Made by a program: the position numbers and the translations under genes
In this document: in pieces, positions 47,341 to 59,289 of the stretch
Position numbering within the stretch: position 1 is the stretch's first letter
How the letters are laid out: every line of letters begins with the position of its first letter
Origin: Salvelinus alpinus
Lineage: Eukaryota; Chordata; Actinopteri; Salmoniformes; Salmonidae
Assembly: GCF_045679555.1 (NCBI RefSeq)
Contig: NC_092100.1
Coordinates: 36,666,106 to 36,730,105 of the forward strand
Direction: 5' to 3'
Length of the DNA stretch: 64,000 nucleotides
Notes under the pieces: model-generated
Database searches by the model: none
Seen by the model: only the letters and a program-made list of their open reading frames with translations
Told to the model about the DNA's origin: nothing

Positions 47341-47899
47341 TAGTACAAGACGCTCGGATCAACCCTTAAAGAGATGGGTGGTGATAAGGCTTAAGAGGGT
47401 GTGAACAAAGCTGAATAGGTGTAGACAAAGAAGGGCTCTCCAAAAGTAGTACCAAAACATTGAAAGACGGTTTTCTCAAAAGTGAGTTTACAAGTTGATC
47501 AACTTTCAAAGCAGAATTACTTTCCCATTGTTTCCTCAAATGCAGTGTATGATATACCGTTTTGTAGCTCTGAGTCTCTACATTTATGCAACGTAAAAAA
47601 CAGAAATTCAAATGTTGCTACATAAGACAGAATCCAGGTTGTGAGTCACAAATGTCTTATAAACATCAGGCCATAGCGAACATTACCTATATACCTATGT
47701 ATTTGTTTATTAATTAAAATCAGTCAGCCTAAATTGACAAATTTGCCATGATGCTTGATTAGCATACTTGCTTGACAAATATCCCAATAACATAATGTAT
47801 TCTTGTAGGCTGACTCTATTAGCCAAGTTTACATTAGGTTTGCTATGTATTTCTAATTGTTATTGTGGTAGTGTGATACATTCATCCTGTTTGTTTCAG
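47341..47899. other. No gene recognised
   Basis: Repeat-like AT-rich sequence; only an 81-codon ORF without motifs on the minus strand. Confidence 0.35.
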
Positions 47900-49098
47900 A
47901 TGTCTAAAAAGCCCCATAAGCCCATAAGGGAGTGCGTACATTTGCCACCACAGGGGTTTGGCCTGCCGATGCGGGCAACAGGCCAGCTCCGAGGTGGTAT
48001 AACCTTTCATAGGTATGTATTATGACGAGATAATGGCAACATGCATAGGCCTATGACATTTGAACTTTGTGTTCCTCTAGAAAACATACTGTACTACTAG
48101 AAATACCTGTCATTAAATGTAGGCCTTTACTACTAATGAACAGCAACGTTATTATAATAATTGGCCATCAAATTGTCATTGCAACAAAGAGACTATTCAC
48201 AGTGTCAAAGTCCCAAGCTGTGATCTTGTCAACCAATCACAACAGGTTAAGGGAAGTTCCAGAGAGATCTAGACTGCATCACCCTTTGACACTGTGGGGG
48301 ATGGATAGTGGGGTTAGCTGCTTGAAAGAGCTGTGAGATGGTGAACTCACCAGCAGGGGACTTCCTAACACAGGCTTCCTTATTTATTGTTACAGATAGA
48401 GAATTGTCAAATGCAGGTCCGTGGACATCTCCTCGGGGGGCTTCAGAGATGATGTGTTTGTGGATTTCACCCCCAGAAGTTAGAAGTTAAAATTAATAAA
48501 GTTAACAGGCTAAAACGACATGTATTCTCTTTTCTGATTTACTGAAATTAGATAACGTGCTGTAATGTTGTCTCTGTATTTCCCCCCTATATTTTAAGCA
48601 GGTCTCTACCAGCGGACCTACTGGACCAGTACCTACAGCTCCACCAGTGCCTGTGTCTGCTGTTCAGGCTCCTTCATTGACGACTGCATTGAATTTGTCA
48701 ATGGTAAATATAATATTTTTTTGTCACATTATTTTTCCTGAACTACTATGTCTCTGCTGCCATGATAGAACACTGACTCGGTTTCCTCCTCAGTTCATCG
48801 GGACTTAGGTTTTACTTTCTCTTTTGCTGTTCAATAAGCAAATGTTTTGGGGGCTCATATGTCTGCAGCAAGACCAAACCTTAACTTGGCAAGGAAGCTT
48901 GCTCAGCCAAATACAGTACAGGCTAATCTGTTAAAAGATTGGTTGGTATTGATCATTTGTTTCTATAACAGTATAACTTTAAATAATCTTAATGCAACTA
49001 CATATCTGTTACAGACACAATATGTCCGTAGCTCGGCCAAGTTGTCTACAGCCTTTGTGAATGCCCCCAACCTTCCACCGGCCTCTGTGAGGGCCTAA
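47900..49098 (+). other. Candidate small exons, unrecognised
   Basis: ATG at 47900 directly follows a polypyrimidine-AG (tttgtttcag) and opens a frame (MSKKPHKPIREC) to a donor at 48013 (gtatgt). An in-phase segment 48402-48483 with acceptor atagag encodes VDISSGGFRDDVFVDF before TAG. Two more exon-like segments with AG/GT borders lie at 48603-48702 (Pro/Val-rich) and 48996-49098. I recognise none of these. It could be a small multi-exon gene, a remnant of one, or chance in a repeat-rich area. Confidence 0.2.
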
Positions 49099-49219
49099 AC
49101 CCTTTTCTGGCCTCTGTGAGGGCCCCCACCCCTACTCGGCATCTGCGAGTGCCCCAATCCCTGCAATGCTGTCAAGAAGTGACATTTTACCTACTACATC
49201 ATGCACTATTGTCATTTTA

Positions 49220-50364
49220 GAACTCCAGTGCCTTAACTTTTTCCACATTTTGCTGTGTTACAGCCTGAAATTAAAATTGATAAAATTTAGATTTTGTGTC
49301 ACTAATCTACACACAATACCCCGACACAACAGTGGTAGGCCTGATCACCAACAATGATGAGACAGCCTATAGGGAGGAGGTCAGAGACTGGGCCGGGTGG
49401 TGCCAGAATAACAACCTATCCCTCAACGTAACCAAAACTAAGGAGATGATTGTGGACTACAGGAAAAGGAGGAGGTGATTTTGCAGAGAGCCACATCAAT
49501 TTACAGAAATACTCATAATAAACATTGATTAAAGATACAAGTGTTTAGATAAACTTCTCCTTAATGCAACCGCTGTGTCAGATTTTTTTTTAACTTAACG
49601 GAAAAAGCACACCATGGCTGTGCCGTGTGGAAATTATAAAAGTACATGGCCATTAAGGCCAGATTGTTCTTCAAGATATTCAAACGTGTATAGATGACCA
49701 GCAGGGTCAAATAATAATCATAATCCTTTTAAATAAGTTGCAGAGTTAAATGGCTCTGATAGGAGGAAACTGAGGATGGATCAACAACATTGTAGTTACG
49801 CCACAATATTTACCTAAATGACAGAGTGAAAAGAAGGAAGCTTGTACAGAATAAAAAAGATTCCAAAACATGCATCCTGTTTAAAATAAGGCACTAAAGT
49901 AAAACTACAAAAAATATGGCAAAGAAAGTAACTTTTTGTCCAGAATGCAAAGCGTTATGTTTGGGGCAAATCCAACACAACACATCACTGAGTACCATTC
50001 TTCATATTTTCAAGCATGGTGGTGACTGCATCATGTTATGGGTATGTTTGTCATCGGAAAGGACTAGGGATTTTTCAGGATAAAAAGAAAAGGAATAGAG
50101 CTAAGTACAGACACAGTTGTAGAGAAAAACCTGGTTCAGTCTGCTTTCCAAAAGTGGAAGACAAACCCACCAGCAGGACAATAAACTAAATGCCAAATTT
50201 ACACTGGAGTTACTAACCAAACGACACTGAATATTCCTGAGTGGCCTTAGTTACAGTTTTGACTTAAATTGGCTTGTAAATCTTTAAAATCTATGGCATG
50301 ACTTGAAAATGGTTGTCTACCAATGATCAACAACCAACTCGACAGGGCTTGAATAATTTTTTGA
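49220..50364. mobile_element. Mosaic of transposon remnants
   Basis: In order: a Tc1-like terminal stretch (acattttgctgtgttacag, 49243; ctacacacaatacccc), a 157-bp LINE fragment (49321-49477, frame with GWCQNNNLSLNVTK), a TTAA-family fragment (49478-49640, compare 22365-22505), and a decayed Tc1-like transposase C-terminus on the plus strand (about 49830-50364, with FKHGGDCIMLWVC at about 50015). The pieces suggest successive nested insertions followed by decay. Confidence 0.6.
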
Positions 50365-51130
50365 TTCAATATGCACAGCACTTCATAATTCTCTGAAATG
50401 GAATAAACTGTGCCTGATACTGATTCCAATGAATTGCCCCAAACCTCAACAGGGGGCTTGAAATTATATTGATTTAGATGTTTCAGGAGCCAATTTACAC
50501 GGGGCATGACATGAGAAATGCGTGTGTCTACATGTGCTGGACCATTAAGCACATCACAAGAGAACAACTGTGTTACTATGCCTGGTGTTAGCTTTACTTC
50601 TTTGAATGTGTGGTAGGCCCCTCTGTCTGTCAGTGGCGAACCACTTTGCAAGTACACATGAGCAAAAACCTCTACTACTTTGATCAATGCTTATAACCTC
50701 TCCCTGCATGTCTACCTTACCATGTTGTTCTGTCAGCTGTACAATGGTGAGATCACTGTTTGGATACATCAATGTGAAGACACTATACATATCGTTCCTG
50801 TCTTCACTTGCTATGACAAACATCTGTTTAGGGGGCAGGCGAATAATGTCTGAGCTCAATAAAAATTCAACGCTGGTCAGATCCTTATTCACACTCTGAT
50901 CAATGGCATGTAAGTACTTGGTACCATCAGAACCTACAGTGTACATGTATGTCGTCTCTCATGACCCCCTGCTAACAAGTTTTCATCATCAAAGTCCATT
51001 GGCCAGACCATGCTCTTAGCCTCTTGGGCAGTTAAAAGCTCTCAGTAACTGAACTGAGATGCTGTGATTGTTGGTCTTCTGTTTACCCATGAACTCGCTC
51101 AAATGGAAAGCACCAGAAACCACATACTTA
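50365..51130 (-). pseudogene. Unrecognised protein-like pseudogene
   Basis: Minus-strand, intron-free coding sequence in at least three frames. From upstream: VVSGAFHLSEFMGKQKTNN (51110), MVWPMDFDDENLL (51005), then the long frame 50946-50690 with VEFLLSSDIIRLPPKQMFVI and MYPNSDLTIVQLTE, then after a shift near 50690 VEVFAHVYLQSG, CDVLNGPAHVDTRISHVMP, YNFKPPVEVWG (to about 50365). Frames join smoothly across shifts, so a real protein once existed. The distal end is cut by the Tc1 remnant. I cannot name the family; a transposon or retrocopy origin is likely. Confidence 0.45.
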
Positions 51131-51189
51131 ACCATAGTCCCAAACATATTTATTCAAGTGGCTATGGAGGTGCATAGCCACTTGCATAT

Positions 51190-51352
51190 GTGATGTATGA
51201 ATGAGGTAATGGAGTCCAGGTGTGCATAATGATGAAGCACAGGTGCGTGTAATGATGAATTCCAGGTGCGCGTAATGATGGTTCCCAGGACCGGTGGTTA
51301 GTAAACCGGCGACGTTGAATGCCGGAGAGGAGGACCGGGAGAAGACGTGACA
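51190..51352 (-). mobile_element. Chromovirus LTR fragment
   Basis: Ends ggaggaccgggagaagacgtgaca and includes accggcgacgttgaatgccg, matching the pattern of the LTR end at 34910-34983. It abuts repeat R copy 2 exactly at 51353. Confidence 0.5.
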
Positions 51353-52725
51353 TTAGCCATAGAAAAAGAGAGAAACCTTCTCGCCAGCCATGATTGGCTG
51401 AGATAATGAATGGGCTGGACATGCCGAGAGATGAGTGTGGATTGGTCTGCCATGTAGCACCTTCTGTCTATAACATGAACTGCTCGGTGTGTGTAGAGAA
51501 TCCTTTCTACTGCAGCTTTTTTGAAAGATATCATGGAGAACTGCAAAAGTGTTGCTACTGCTCTCAATAACACTGCGGCCAAGAATTTTTCAGGCGCTAT
51601 CGACAAAGCTCTGTGAGGAAAAAGTTGTGATGAGCTACTTTCTGGAGGACGAACATTTGATGCTGACTCTCTCGGACTCTGAAAATTAATCAGACGATGA
51701 GAACATCCCTGATTTAGGTAAGAACGTTTTCATTGAACCAGACATTGTAGAGTCTTCTGATGACTGTGATGGGGAAGAAACGGCGATCAACAGTGTTGCT
51801 GTCACGGAAGAAGATGACCCGAGTTTTGAAATCAGTGGAATGCCTGGTGGAAGCAGAGTATGAAAAGGAGATTAATACAATTCTGGCATTTGATTGCAAA
51901 ATGCAGTGGGAGACAAAAAGAGAAGACAGAAGGCTGTTGTATAAAACACCTGTCTCCGGATTACATCTTCAAACTAAGGCCAACCATGGCATCCGTGACA
52001 GAGAGGGAGAAAGATATGATGTTTCTTATAGCATTGCACACAGTCAGTTTGAATCAGAGTGACTTGACACAACAAGCCAAGCAAACTGTACAAACAAAAC
52101 GGACACAACGTCTTATTTAATGAAAGGGCTTGCAGTCTGCCGTAAAGCATTTGGGTAAGAGTCAAGCTATATTTTCAAATATTATACATTACAAATTTTG
52201 TCAGAAAGTTGTTTTCATTGCAAGTTAAAGGGACTGTTAGATAGCTTGCTCACCTGTTAATGTATGATCAGTGTGGTAATTTTATTTGTATCTCAGAAAT
52301 TCATTTGCATTGCTAGTTTTAGCCTAATGTTAGTTAGCTAACTAACATTGCACCTAGTTGGTTAGCTTTAGCTAGCTATGCCAATCGATTTTGTTTTACT
52401 AGTACTCTAAGGGTTGGGATTATAGTTGATTGTTTAGCTAACATGTCGAAATAAAAGACTCCACTTCGAGATGATTACATGACCCATCAAGTTAGACAGT
52501 TGTGTCTGGCGGTGATAACGGCCATCTATTGTTTAATAATAATGCTAATATATTTGTATCTGGAATTTGTCTTTCAGCATCAGTAGAACAAGTCTGACTC
52601 CTCCACCAGTCATACAAGGAGAATGGTCTAATTCCTCCCATTAAAAAGAGAGCATGGGCAAGCAATCACAGGTTACACCTGAAGCATAAGGACTTGCAGC
52701 GAATTGTGAACTTCATGAACAACTA
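51353..52725. repeat. Interspersed repeat R, copy 2, with acidic coding-like part
   Basis: Collinear with 45880-46300. It holds an additional coding-like stretch (51640-51850, plus strand) rich in Asp/Glu/Ser (LEDEHLMLTLSDSEN, IVESSDDCDGEE), the composition of a transposase N-terminus. The repeat, or an unrelated coding relic (DLQRIVNFMNNY, 52690), continues after the Tc1 insertion at 54339 (EDNAIVLPGHHPGH). Confidence 0.4.
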
Positions 52726-54336
52726 CAGTGGGGAGAACAAGTATTGGATACACTGCCGATTTTGCAGGTTTTCCTACTTACAAAGCATGTAGAGGTCTGT
52801 AATTTTTTATCATAGGTACACTTCAACTGTGAGAGACGGAATCTAAAACAAAAATCCAGAAAATCACATTGTATGATTTTTAAGTAATTAATTTGAATTT
52901 TATTGCATGACATAAGTATTTGATACATCAGAAAAGCAGAACTTAATATTTGGTACAAAAACCTTTGTTTGCAATTAAAGAGATCATATGTTTCCTGTAG
53001 TTCTTGACCAGGTTTGCACACACTGCAGCAGGGATTTTGGCCCACTCCTCCATACAGACCTTCTCCAGATCCTACAGGTTTCGGGGCTGTCGCTGGGCAA
53101 TACGGACTTTCAGCTCCCACCAAAGATTTTCTATTGGGTTCAGGTCTGGAGACTGGCTAGGCCACTCCAGGACTTTGAGATGCGTCTTACGGAGCCACTC
53201 CTTAGTTGCCCTGGCTGTGTGTTTCGGGTTGTTGTCATGCTGGAAGACCCAGCCACGACCCATCTTCAATGCTCTTACTGAGGGAAGGAGGTTGTTGGCC
53301 AAGATCTCGCGATACATGGCCCCATTCATCCTCCCCTCAATACGATGCAGTCGTCCTGTCCCCTTTGCAGAAAAGCATCCCCAAAGAATGATGTTTCCAC
53401 CTCCATGCTTCACGTTTGGGATGGTGTTCTTGGGGTTGTACTCATCCTTCTTTTTCCTCCAAACACGGCGAGTGGAGTTTAGACCAAAAAGCTCTATTTT
53501 TGTCTCATCAGACCGCATGACCTTCTCCCATTCCTCCTCTGGATCATCCAGATGGTCATTGGCAAACTTCAGACGGGCCTGGACATGCGCTGGCTTGAGC
53601 AGGGGGACCTTGAGTGCGCTGCAGGATTTTAATCCATGACGGCGTAGTGTGTTACTAATGGTTTTCTTTGAGACTGTGGTCCCAGCTCTCTTCAGGTCAT
53701 TGACCAGGTCCTGCCGTGTAGTTCTGGGCTGATCCCTCACCTTCCTCATGATCATTGATGCCCCACGAGGTGAGATCTTGCATGGAGCCCCAGACCGAGG
53801 GTGATTGACCGTCATCTTGAACTTCTTCCATTTTCTAATAATTGGGCCAACAGTTGTTTCCTTCTCACCAAGCTGCTTGCCTATTGTCCTGTAGCCCATC
53901 CCAGCCTTGTGCAGGTCTACAATTTTATCCCTGATGTCCTTACACAGCTCTCTGGTCTTGGCCATTGTGGAGAGGTTGGAGTCTGTTTGATTGAGTGTGT
54001 GGACAGGTGTCTTTTATACAGGTAACGAGTTCAAACAGGTGCAGTTAATACAGGTAATGAGTGGAGAACAGGAGTGCTTCTTAAAGAAAAACTAACAGGT
54101 CTGTGAGAGCCGGAATTCTTACTGGTTGGTAGGTGATCAAATACTTATGTCATGCAATAAAATGCAAATTAATTACTTAAAAATCATACAATGTGATTTT
54201 CTGAATTTTTGTTTTAGATTCCGTCTCTCACAGTTGAAGTGTACCTATGATAAAAAAAATTACAGACCTCTACATGCTTTGTAAGTAGGAAAACCTGCAA
54301 AATCGGCAGTGAATCAAATACTTGTTCTCCCCACTG
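52726..54336 (-). mobile_element. Tc1-like transposon, nearly intact, 1611 bp
   Basis: Flanked by TA on both sides (52724-52725, 54337-54338). Begins CAGTGGGGAGAACAAGTATT and ends with the inverse; the inverted repeats reach about 210 bp with few mismatches. It contains one transposase gene. Confidence 0.95.
52943..53965 (-). pseudogene. Tc1-like transposase, one nonsense codon
   Basis: Begins [19 protein letters not shown] (53965), a paired-type helix-turn-helix (residues 1-110, [10 protein letters not shown], then [16 protein letters not shown]), followed by the DDE domain: [21 protein letters not shown] and [15 protein letters not shown] supply the Asp, Asp, Glu. The frame is open for 297 codons and then meets a TAG at 53074-53072, where CAG would be a one-base change; the reading frame continues for about 42 more codons to a TAA at 52943. 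The protein cuts and pastes the element at TA. Confidence 0.9.
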
Positions 54337-54338
54337 TA

Positions 54339-55514
54339 TGCAGAGGATAATGCAATAGTATTACCAGGACACCACCCAGGACACAAACACCTGTGGAAAG
54401 CTGCTGCCATCTCATGTGACAAAAGCAGCAGTGTGGCGTCTCTATAAGGACGCAATGACAAAACTTGAATAAAACAAACACCACATCTTTTGATTATTTC
54501 ATTTACCTCCAACATGATTGGCACTACTTTTATTGATCTCACATTGTTTGTGTATTTTTCATAGGTACGCGTAGTCGGCTGTCATTGTTCAGGAATCTGT
54601 AGAGAAAATTGCTGCCCTACATCTCAAGCACTAAGCCGGAGGTGTAGCGATCGTTGTTGGAAGGATGGTCGGAACAAGATGCAGCGTGGGGTAGGTTAAT
54701 AATTTTTTATTTATGATAACTGGCACAAAACAAGAAAGAGTAACAAATGGTAGCGCACCTTACCTTAGGTCATTTCGGAACTGCCTCCTATCGATTTTTG
54801 TTTGATCACAAAGCAAACCCTCCTAGTGTATCTGTTTGGAATACCCAAGCTCTTATCATTGAACAATTCTAAGCATTTTTAGAATATCAAATCAAAGATA
54901 TCTTAAAACATTCCCCCCAAATACGAGAATAAAGACTACCAACCTTTTCTTTAGACTGGGAAAAGCAATGTATTTTGGATCTCGTCACCACCTCTGTCGT
55001 GTACCAGTTCGCCCCTGGCCTGAAATTTACCCTCAACTCAGAGGTCAGGTCTTTGTCTCAGCAATAATAGTTTTCAGAGCCCTCTACTGTTCTCTCTACC
55101 CATCCTTCAATCCCCCATCCCATCATGCTTTTCCCTCTTATGGCTTTACCTACATTTTTGACACTTTTTCTGTTTTAGTTTTTAAGAATGTAGGTACAGT
55201 AGTAATAATAATAACAATAATTTAAAATGTGTACTCTTGGGGCGAAAAGAAAGTATATAAGTCAACATGAGTGCATATCCATAATCACAGTAAACTGTTA
55301 TAATAATCGAAAAAAAGAATACATATATAATAAACAAAACTTTGACTGAATGTGCCTCCATGAAGAATCCCTCCCTAATAGGTCCCTTCTCCCTCAATAG
55401 GACACCCCCAGCACCTCTACCATCTCCATCAACCCCCCCCACCCTTCAACCACAAAACACAATAATTATAATAATATAAATAAAAATAAAAATATATATA
55501 TACCAAGATATATA
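54339..55514. other. No gene recognised; relic of the interrupted repeat
   Basis: 54339-54480 continues the sequence interrupted by the Tc1 element. From 54640 there is a stretch ggaggtgtagcgatcgttgt ... ttattttttatttatgataac that looks like the end of a retroelement. The remainder is AT-rich with a low-complexity block at 55195-55510. Confidence 0.35.
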
Positions 55515-55795
55515 CACTGCTCAAAAAAATAAAGGGAACACTTAAGGTAACTCAATGTAACTCCAGGTCAATCACACTTCTGTGAAATCAAACTGTCCAC
55601 TTAGGAAGCAACACTGATTGACAATACATTTCACATGCTGTTGTGCAAATGGAATAGACAACAGGTGGAAATTATAGGCAATTAGCAAGACACCCCCAAT
55701 AAAGGAGTGGTTCTGCAGGTGGTGACCACAGACCACTTCTCAGTTCCTATGCTTCCTGGCTGATGTTTTGGTCACTTTTGAATGCTGGCGGTGCT

Positions 55796-56113
55796 TTTTT
55801 TTTTTTTTTTTTCACCTTTATTTAACCAGGTAGGCAAGTTGAGAACACGTTCTCATTTACAATTGCGACCTGGCCAAGATAAAGCAAAGCAGTTCGACAC
55901 ATACAACAACACATAGTTACACATGGAGTTAAACAAACATACAGTCAATAATACAGTGAAAAATAAGTCTATATACAATGTGAGCAAGTGAGGTGAGATA
56001 AGGGAGGTGAAGGCAAACAAAATATATAAATAAATAAAAATAAATAAAAATATAAAAAAGGCCATGGTGGCGAAGTAAATACAATATAGAAAGTAAAAAA
56101 CACTGGAATGGTT
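55796..56113 (-). mobile_element. 3' tail of another LINE, inserted in the Tc1 element
   Basis: A T-tract (55796-55815) precedes cacctttatttaaccaggta and ggcaagttgagaacacgttc, the antisense of the tail also found at the 3' end of the 5S-SINE at 59290. Inverted orientation with a poly(A)-like end points to retrotransposition. The sequence after it repeats ttcactctagtggtagcatg twice (56117-56158). Confidence 0.65.
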
Positions 56114-56155
56114 GGTTTCACTCTAGTGGTAGCATGCTTTCACTCTAGTGGTAGC

Positions 56156-57171
56156 ATGAGACGGAGTCTACAACCCACACAAGTGGCTCAGGTAGTGCAG
56201 CTCATCCAGGATGGCACATCAATGCGAGCTGTGGCAAGAAGGTTTGCTGTGTCTGTCAGCGTAGTGTCCAGAGCATGGAGGCGCTACCAGGAGACAGGCC
56301 AGTACATCAGGAGACGTGGAGGAGGCCGTAGGAGGTGAACAACCCAGCAGCAGGACCGCTACCTCCGCCTTTGTGCAGGAGGAGCACTGCCAGAGCCCTG
56401 CAAAATGACCTCCAGCAGGCCACAAATGTGCATGTGTCTGCTCAAACGATCAGAAACAGACTCCATGAGGGTGGTATGAGGGCCCGACATCCACAGGTGG
56501 GGGTTGTGCTTACAGCCCAACACCGTGCAGGACGTTTGGCATTTGCCAGAGAACACCAAGATTGGCAAATTCGCCACTGGTGCCCTGTGCTCTTCACAGA
56601 TGAAAGCAGGTTCACACTGAGCACATGTGACAGACGTGACAGAGTCTGGAGACGCCGTGGAGAACGTTCTGCTGCCTGCAACATCCTCCAGCATGACCGG
56701 TTTGGCGGTGGGTCAGTCATGGTGTGGGGTGGCATTTCTTTGGGGGGCCGCACAGCCCTCCATGTGCTCGCCAGAGGTAGCCTGACTGCCATTAGGTACC
56801 GAGATGAGATCCTCAGACCCCTTGTGAGACCATATGCTGGTGCGGTTGGCCCTGGGTTCCTCCTAATGCAAGACAATGCTAGACCTCATGTGGCTGGAGT
56901 GTGTCAGCAGTTCCTGCAAGAGGAAGGCATTGATGCTATGGACTGGCCCGCCCGTTCCCCAGACCTGAATCCAATTGAGCACATCTGGGACATCATGTCT
57001 CGCTCCATCCACCAACGCCACGTTGCACCACAGACTGTCCAGGAGTTGGCGGATGCTTTAGTCCAGGTTTGGGAGGAGATCCCTCAGGAGACTATCCGCC
57101 ACCTCATCAGGAGCATGCCCAGGAGTTGTAGGGAGGTCATACAGGCACGTGGAGGCCACACACACTACTGA
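56156..57171 (+). pseudogene. Tc1-like transposase, frameshifted
   Basis: The N-terminal helix-turn-helix part (56156-56338, [19 protein letters not shown]) ends in TGA; the remainder (56335-57171) is a second frame. The DDE residues are present: [36 protein letters not shown]. About 60 bases after the stop the frame matches the family again, so a small deletion near 56340-56400 is likely. C-terminus GGHTHY is intact. Confidence 0.9.
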
Positions 57172-57429
57172 GCCTCATTTTGACTTGTTTTAAGGACATT
57201 ACATCAAAGTTGGATCAGCCTGTAGTGTGGTTTTCCACTTTAATTTTGAGTGTGACTCCAAATCCAGACCTCCATGGGTTGATAAATTTGATTTCCATTG
57301 ATAATTTTTGTGTGATTTTGTTGTCAGCACATTCAACTATGTAAAGAAAAAAGTATTTAATAAGAATATTTTATTCATTCAGATCTAGGATGTGTTATTT
57401 TAGTGTTCCCTTTATTTTTTTGAGCAGTG

Positions 57430-59289
57430 TATATACACACATGTACAGTACATATACATAAACATATTCAAAGGACACTCAACTTCTCCTATCTCTTTTC
57501 CTACATCAGATATGCAGGTGACATTTCCACCTGGATGACAGCACAGAGATGCTCTTCATCCGAGGGAATGCCTGCCCATTCTCAGATGTTAGATAATCCG
57601 AGAATATCACGTCATTTACATTCCAGCCCTTGTCAGCTCCAGATTTGACTACTTCAACTCACACCCTGCTGGAATCCCTGCATTATCAGATTCCACTCTG
57701 TTATTAATCACTATATTGTTTTCAATAAAGTCTTTCAAAATGCTGTACTTTTATTAACATATATGTTCAGATCATTCCTGAGAGAGAAGGGGTGTAATAT
57801 TTCCAGATGGGCATGTGGTGCCCTTCCTCACCCATGCCAACAAGATGTTACTTTTTGTGGGGTCTTTGCCTTGAAAGTAAGTATGAGAGTATAAGTAATG
57901 TACAATTAACCTACTGAAAGTATACTGACTAAAAGGCAAAACAGAACTGCCAAATTATATTATAGCTGTGTCATTGTAAACTTGCGAATTAGAATCTTAA
58001 GTGTAATATCATTTTATTGGGGAAAACTGAAATGCCCATCAAAATTTTTTCCCAGTTTGCTGAATGTGTTCTGAAGGAGGAGTCGATTGTCTTTTCAAAT
58101 ACGGACAAAGATGTTTAACATCATGAGAGAAGAAATAGCAGTCACTCTCCTCCAAAACACTGGTATGTTCAATGTCTAATTTAAAATAATTGTAGATAAA
58201 AAAAATAAAACATTTATATGGATCTTTCCAAGTTATCTTTGATCCAACTTCTGACTACATGGCCACTAAAATACATGTATTTAAATACATATGTTACAAG
58301 AAATCTATACTATTCCATTGTTCCCTGTTTGCTCAGAAAAATACATGTCAAATACTTTCTGTGGCACACACTACTGGTCAACATGAGCTACCAAAATGAT
58401 TCTGAAGTGTGCCAGGACTTGCAGTGCCAAGGTAGAAGGGGGAAAATTTTGGCAGGCAAGAAAATGGCCTTGCCGAACCCCCCGCCCCCCTATTTTTGAC
58501 TGCTGTCATATTGAAACTTATATTCATTATAATGCCATTATTGCTTTTGTGCCGATTTTCACTATTTATCAAGCACACTTAAAATGATGTTTATCATTTG
58601 ACCAGGCGTACTGCTGACCGTGCGTCTGTATATTAAAATAAGATGTTACCTTGTTCCAACACATGGTTTCTGTTTCATAGTTCTAACAAAGGCATCCCAT
58701 GAATACAATTGAACAGTTGAATTTTGGTGTTTGCGTTTTTGTTTTTTTACATATAGCCTACAGTAACATCAACTAATAAATGCTATTTTGCTATTTAAAA
58801 TTTAAAAATTATTATTCCAATGTTACCTAACACCTTCATGAACACAAACAAATTATTATTTTTGAGATAGCATATATGAAATGTATTAATTATTATGTTA
58901 GAATGTTGCAGTCAGAATGACTGCTCCTTAGCTTGAAGGGGGACCCTCGAGGCCCAGCGGTTCTAGTGTTAATCTTCCATTGGTCAATCTATTGCTCAGT
59001 TATCACTTGGCACATGTAGTAAATCATTCTGAAGTTGTACCTTTAAACATGTTAAGGTAAACATCCCCATAGTGTTCACATTTCGCTCATGTAAATGTTG
59101 CACCCACATTAAAATATTAAACAATTGATTTGGGAAATATCCAGTATTTGCTACTTTCTTCATTAACATATGATTTCAAGTTGTATTGGATTTATTTTTA
59201 TCTATTAAAGAAATGGAATACATGTTGTTTAAAATATATACTCCCCTGAAGTAAGTTCATTTAAAGTTATGTGATTTGGTTTATGATAA
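57430..59289. other. No gene; possible LINE fragment at 57510-57720
   Basis: Plus-strand frames at 57510-57650 give DISTWMTA and similar phrases that resemble the thumb-side part of an L2/Maui-type reverse transcriptase, but with several shifts. A segment at 58749-58908 recurs at 60138-60290. The rest is AT-rich with no recognised element. Confidence 0.35.

Larger units (their letters stand above)
55515..57429 (+). mobile_element. Tc1-like transposon with internal LINE-tail insertion
   Basis: Flanked by TA (55513-55514 and 57430-57431). Terminal inverted repeats cactgctcaaaaaaataaag / ctttatttttttgagcagtg. Native sequence is interrupted at 55796-56113 by an unrelated insertion. It encodes the transposase at 56156-57171. 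Confidence 0.92.
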
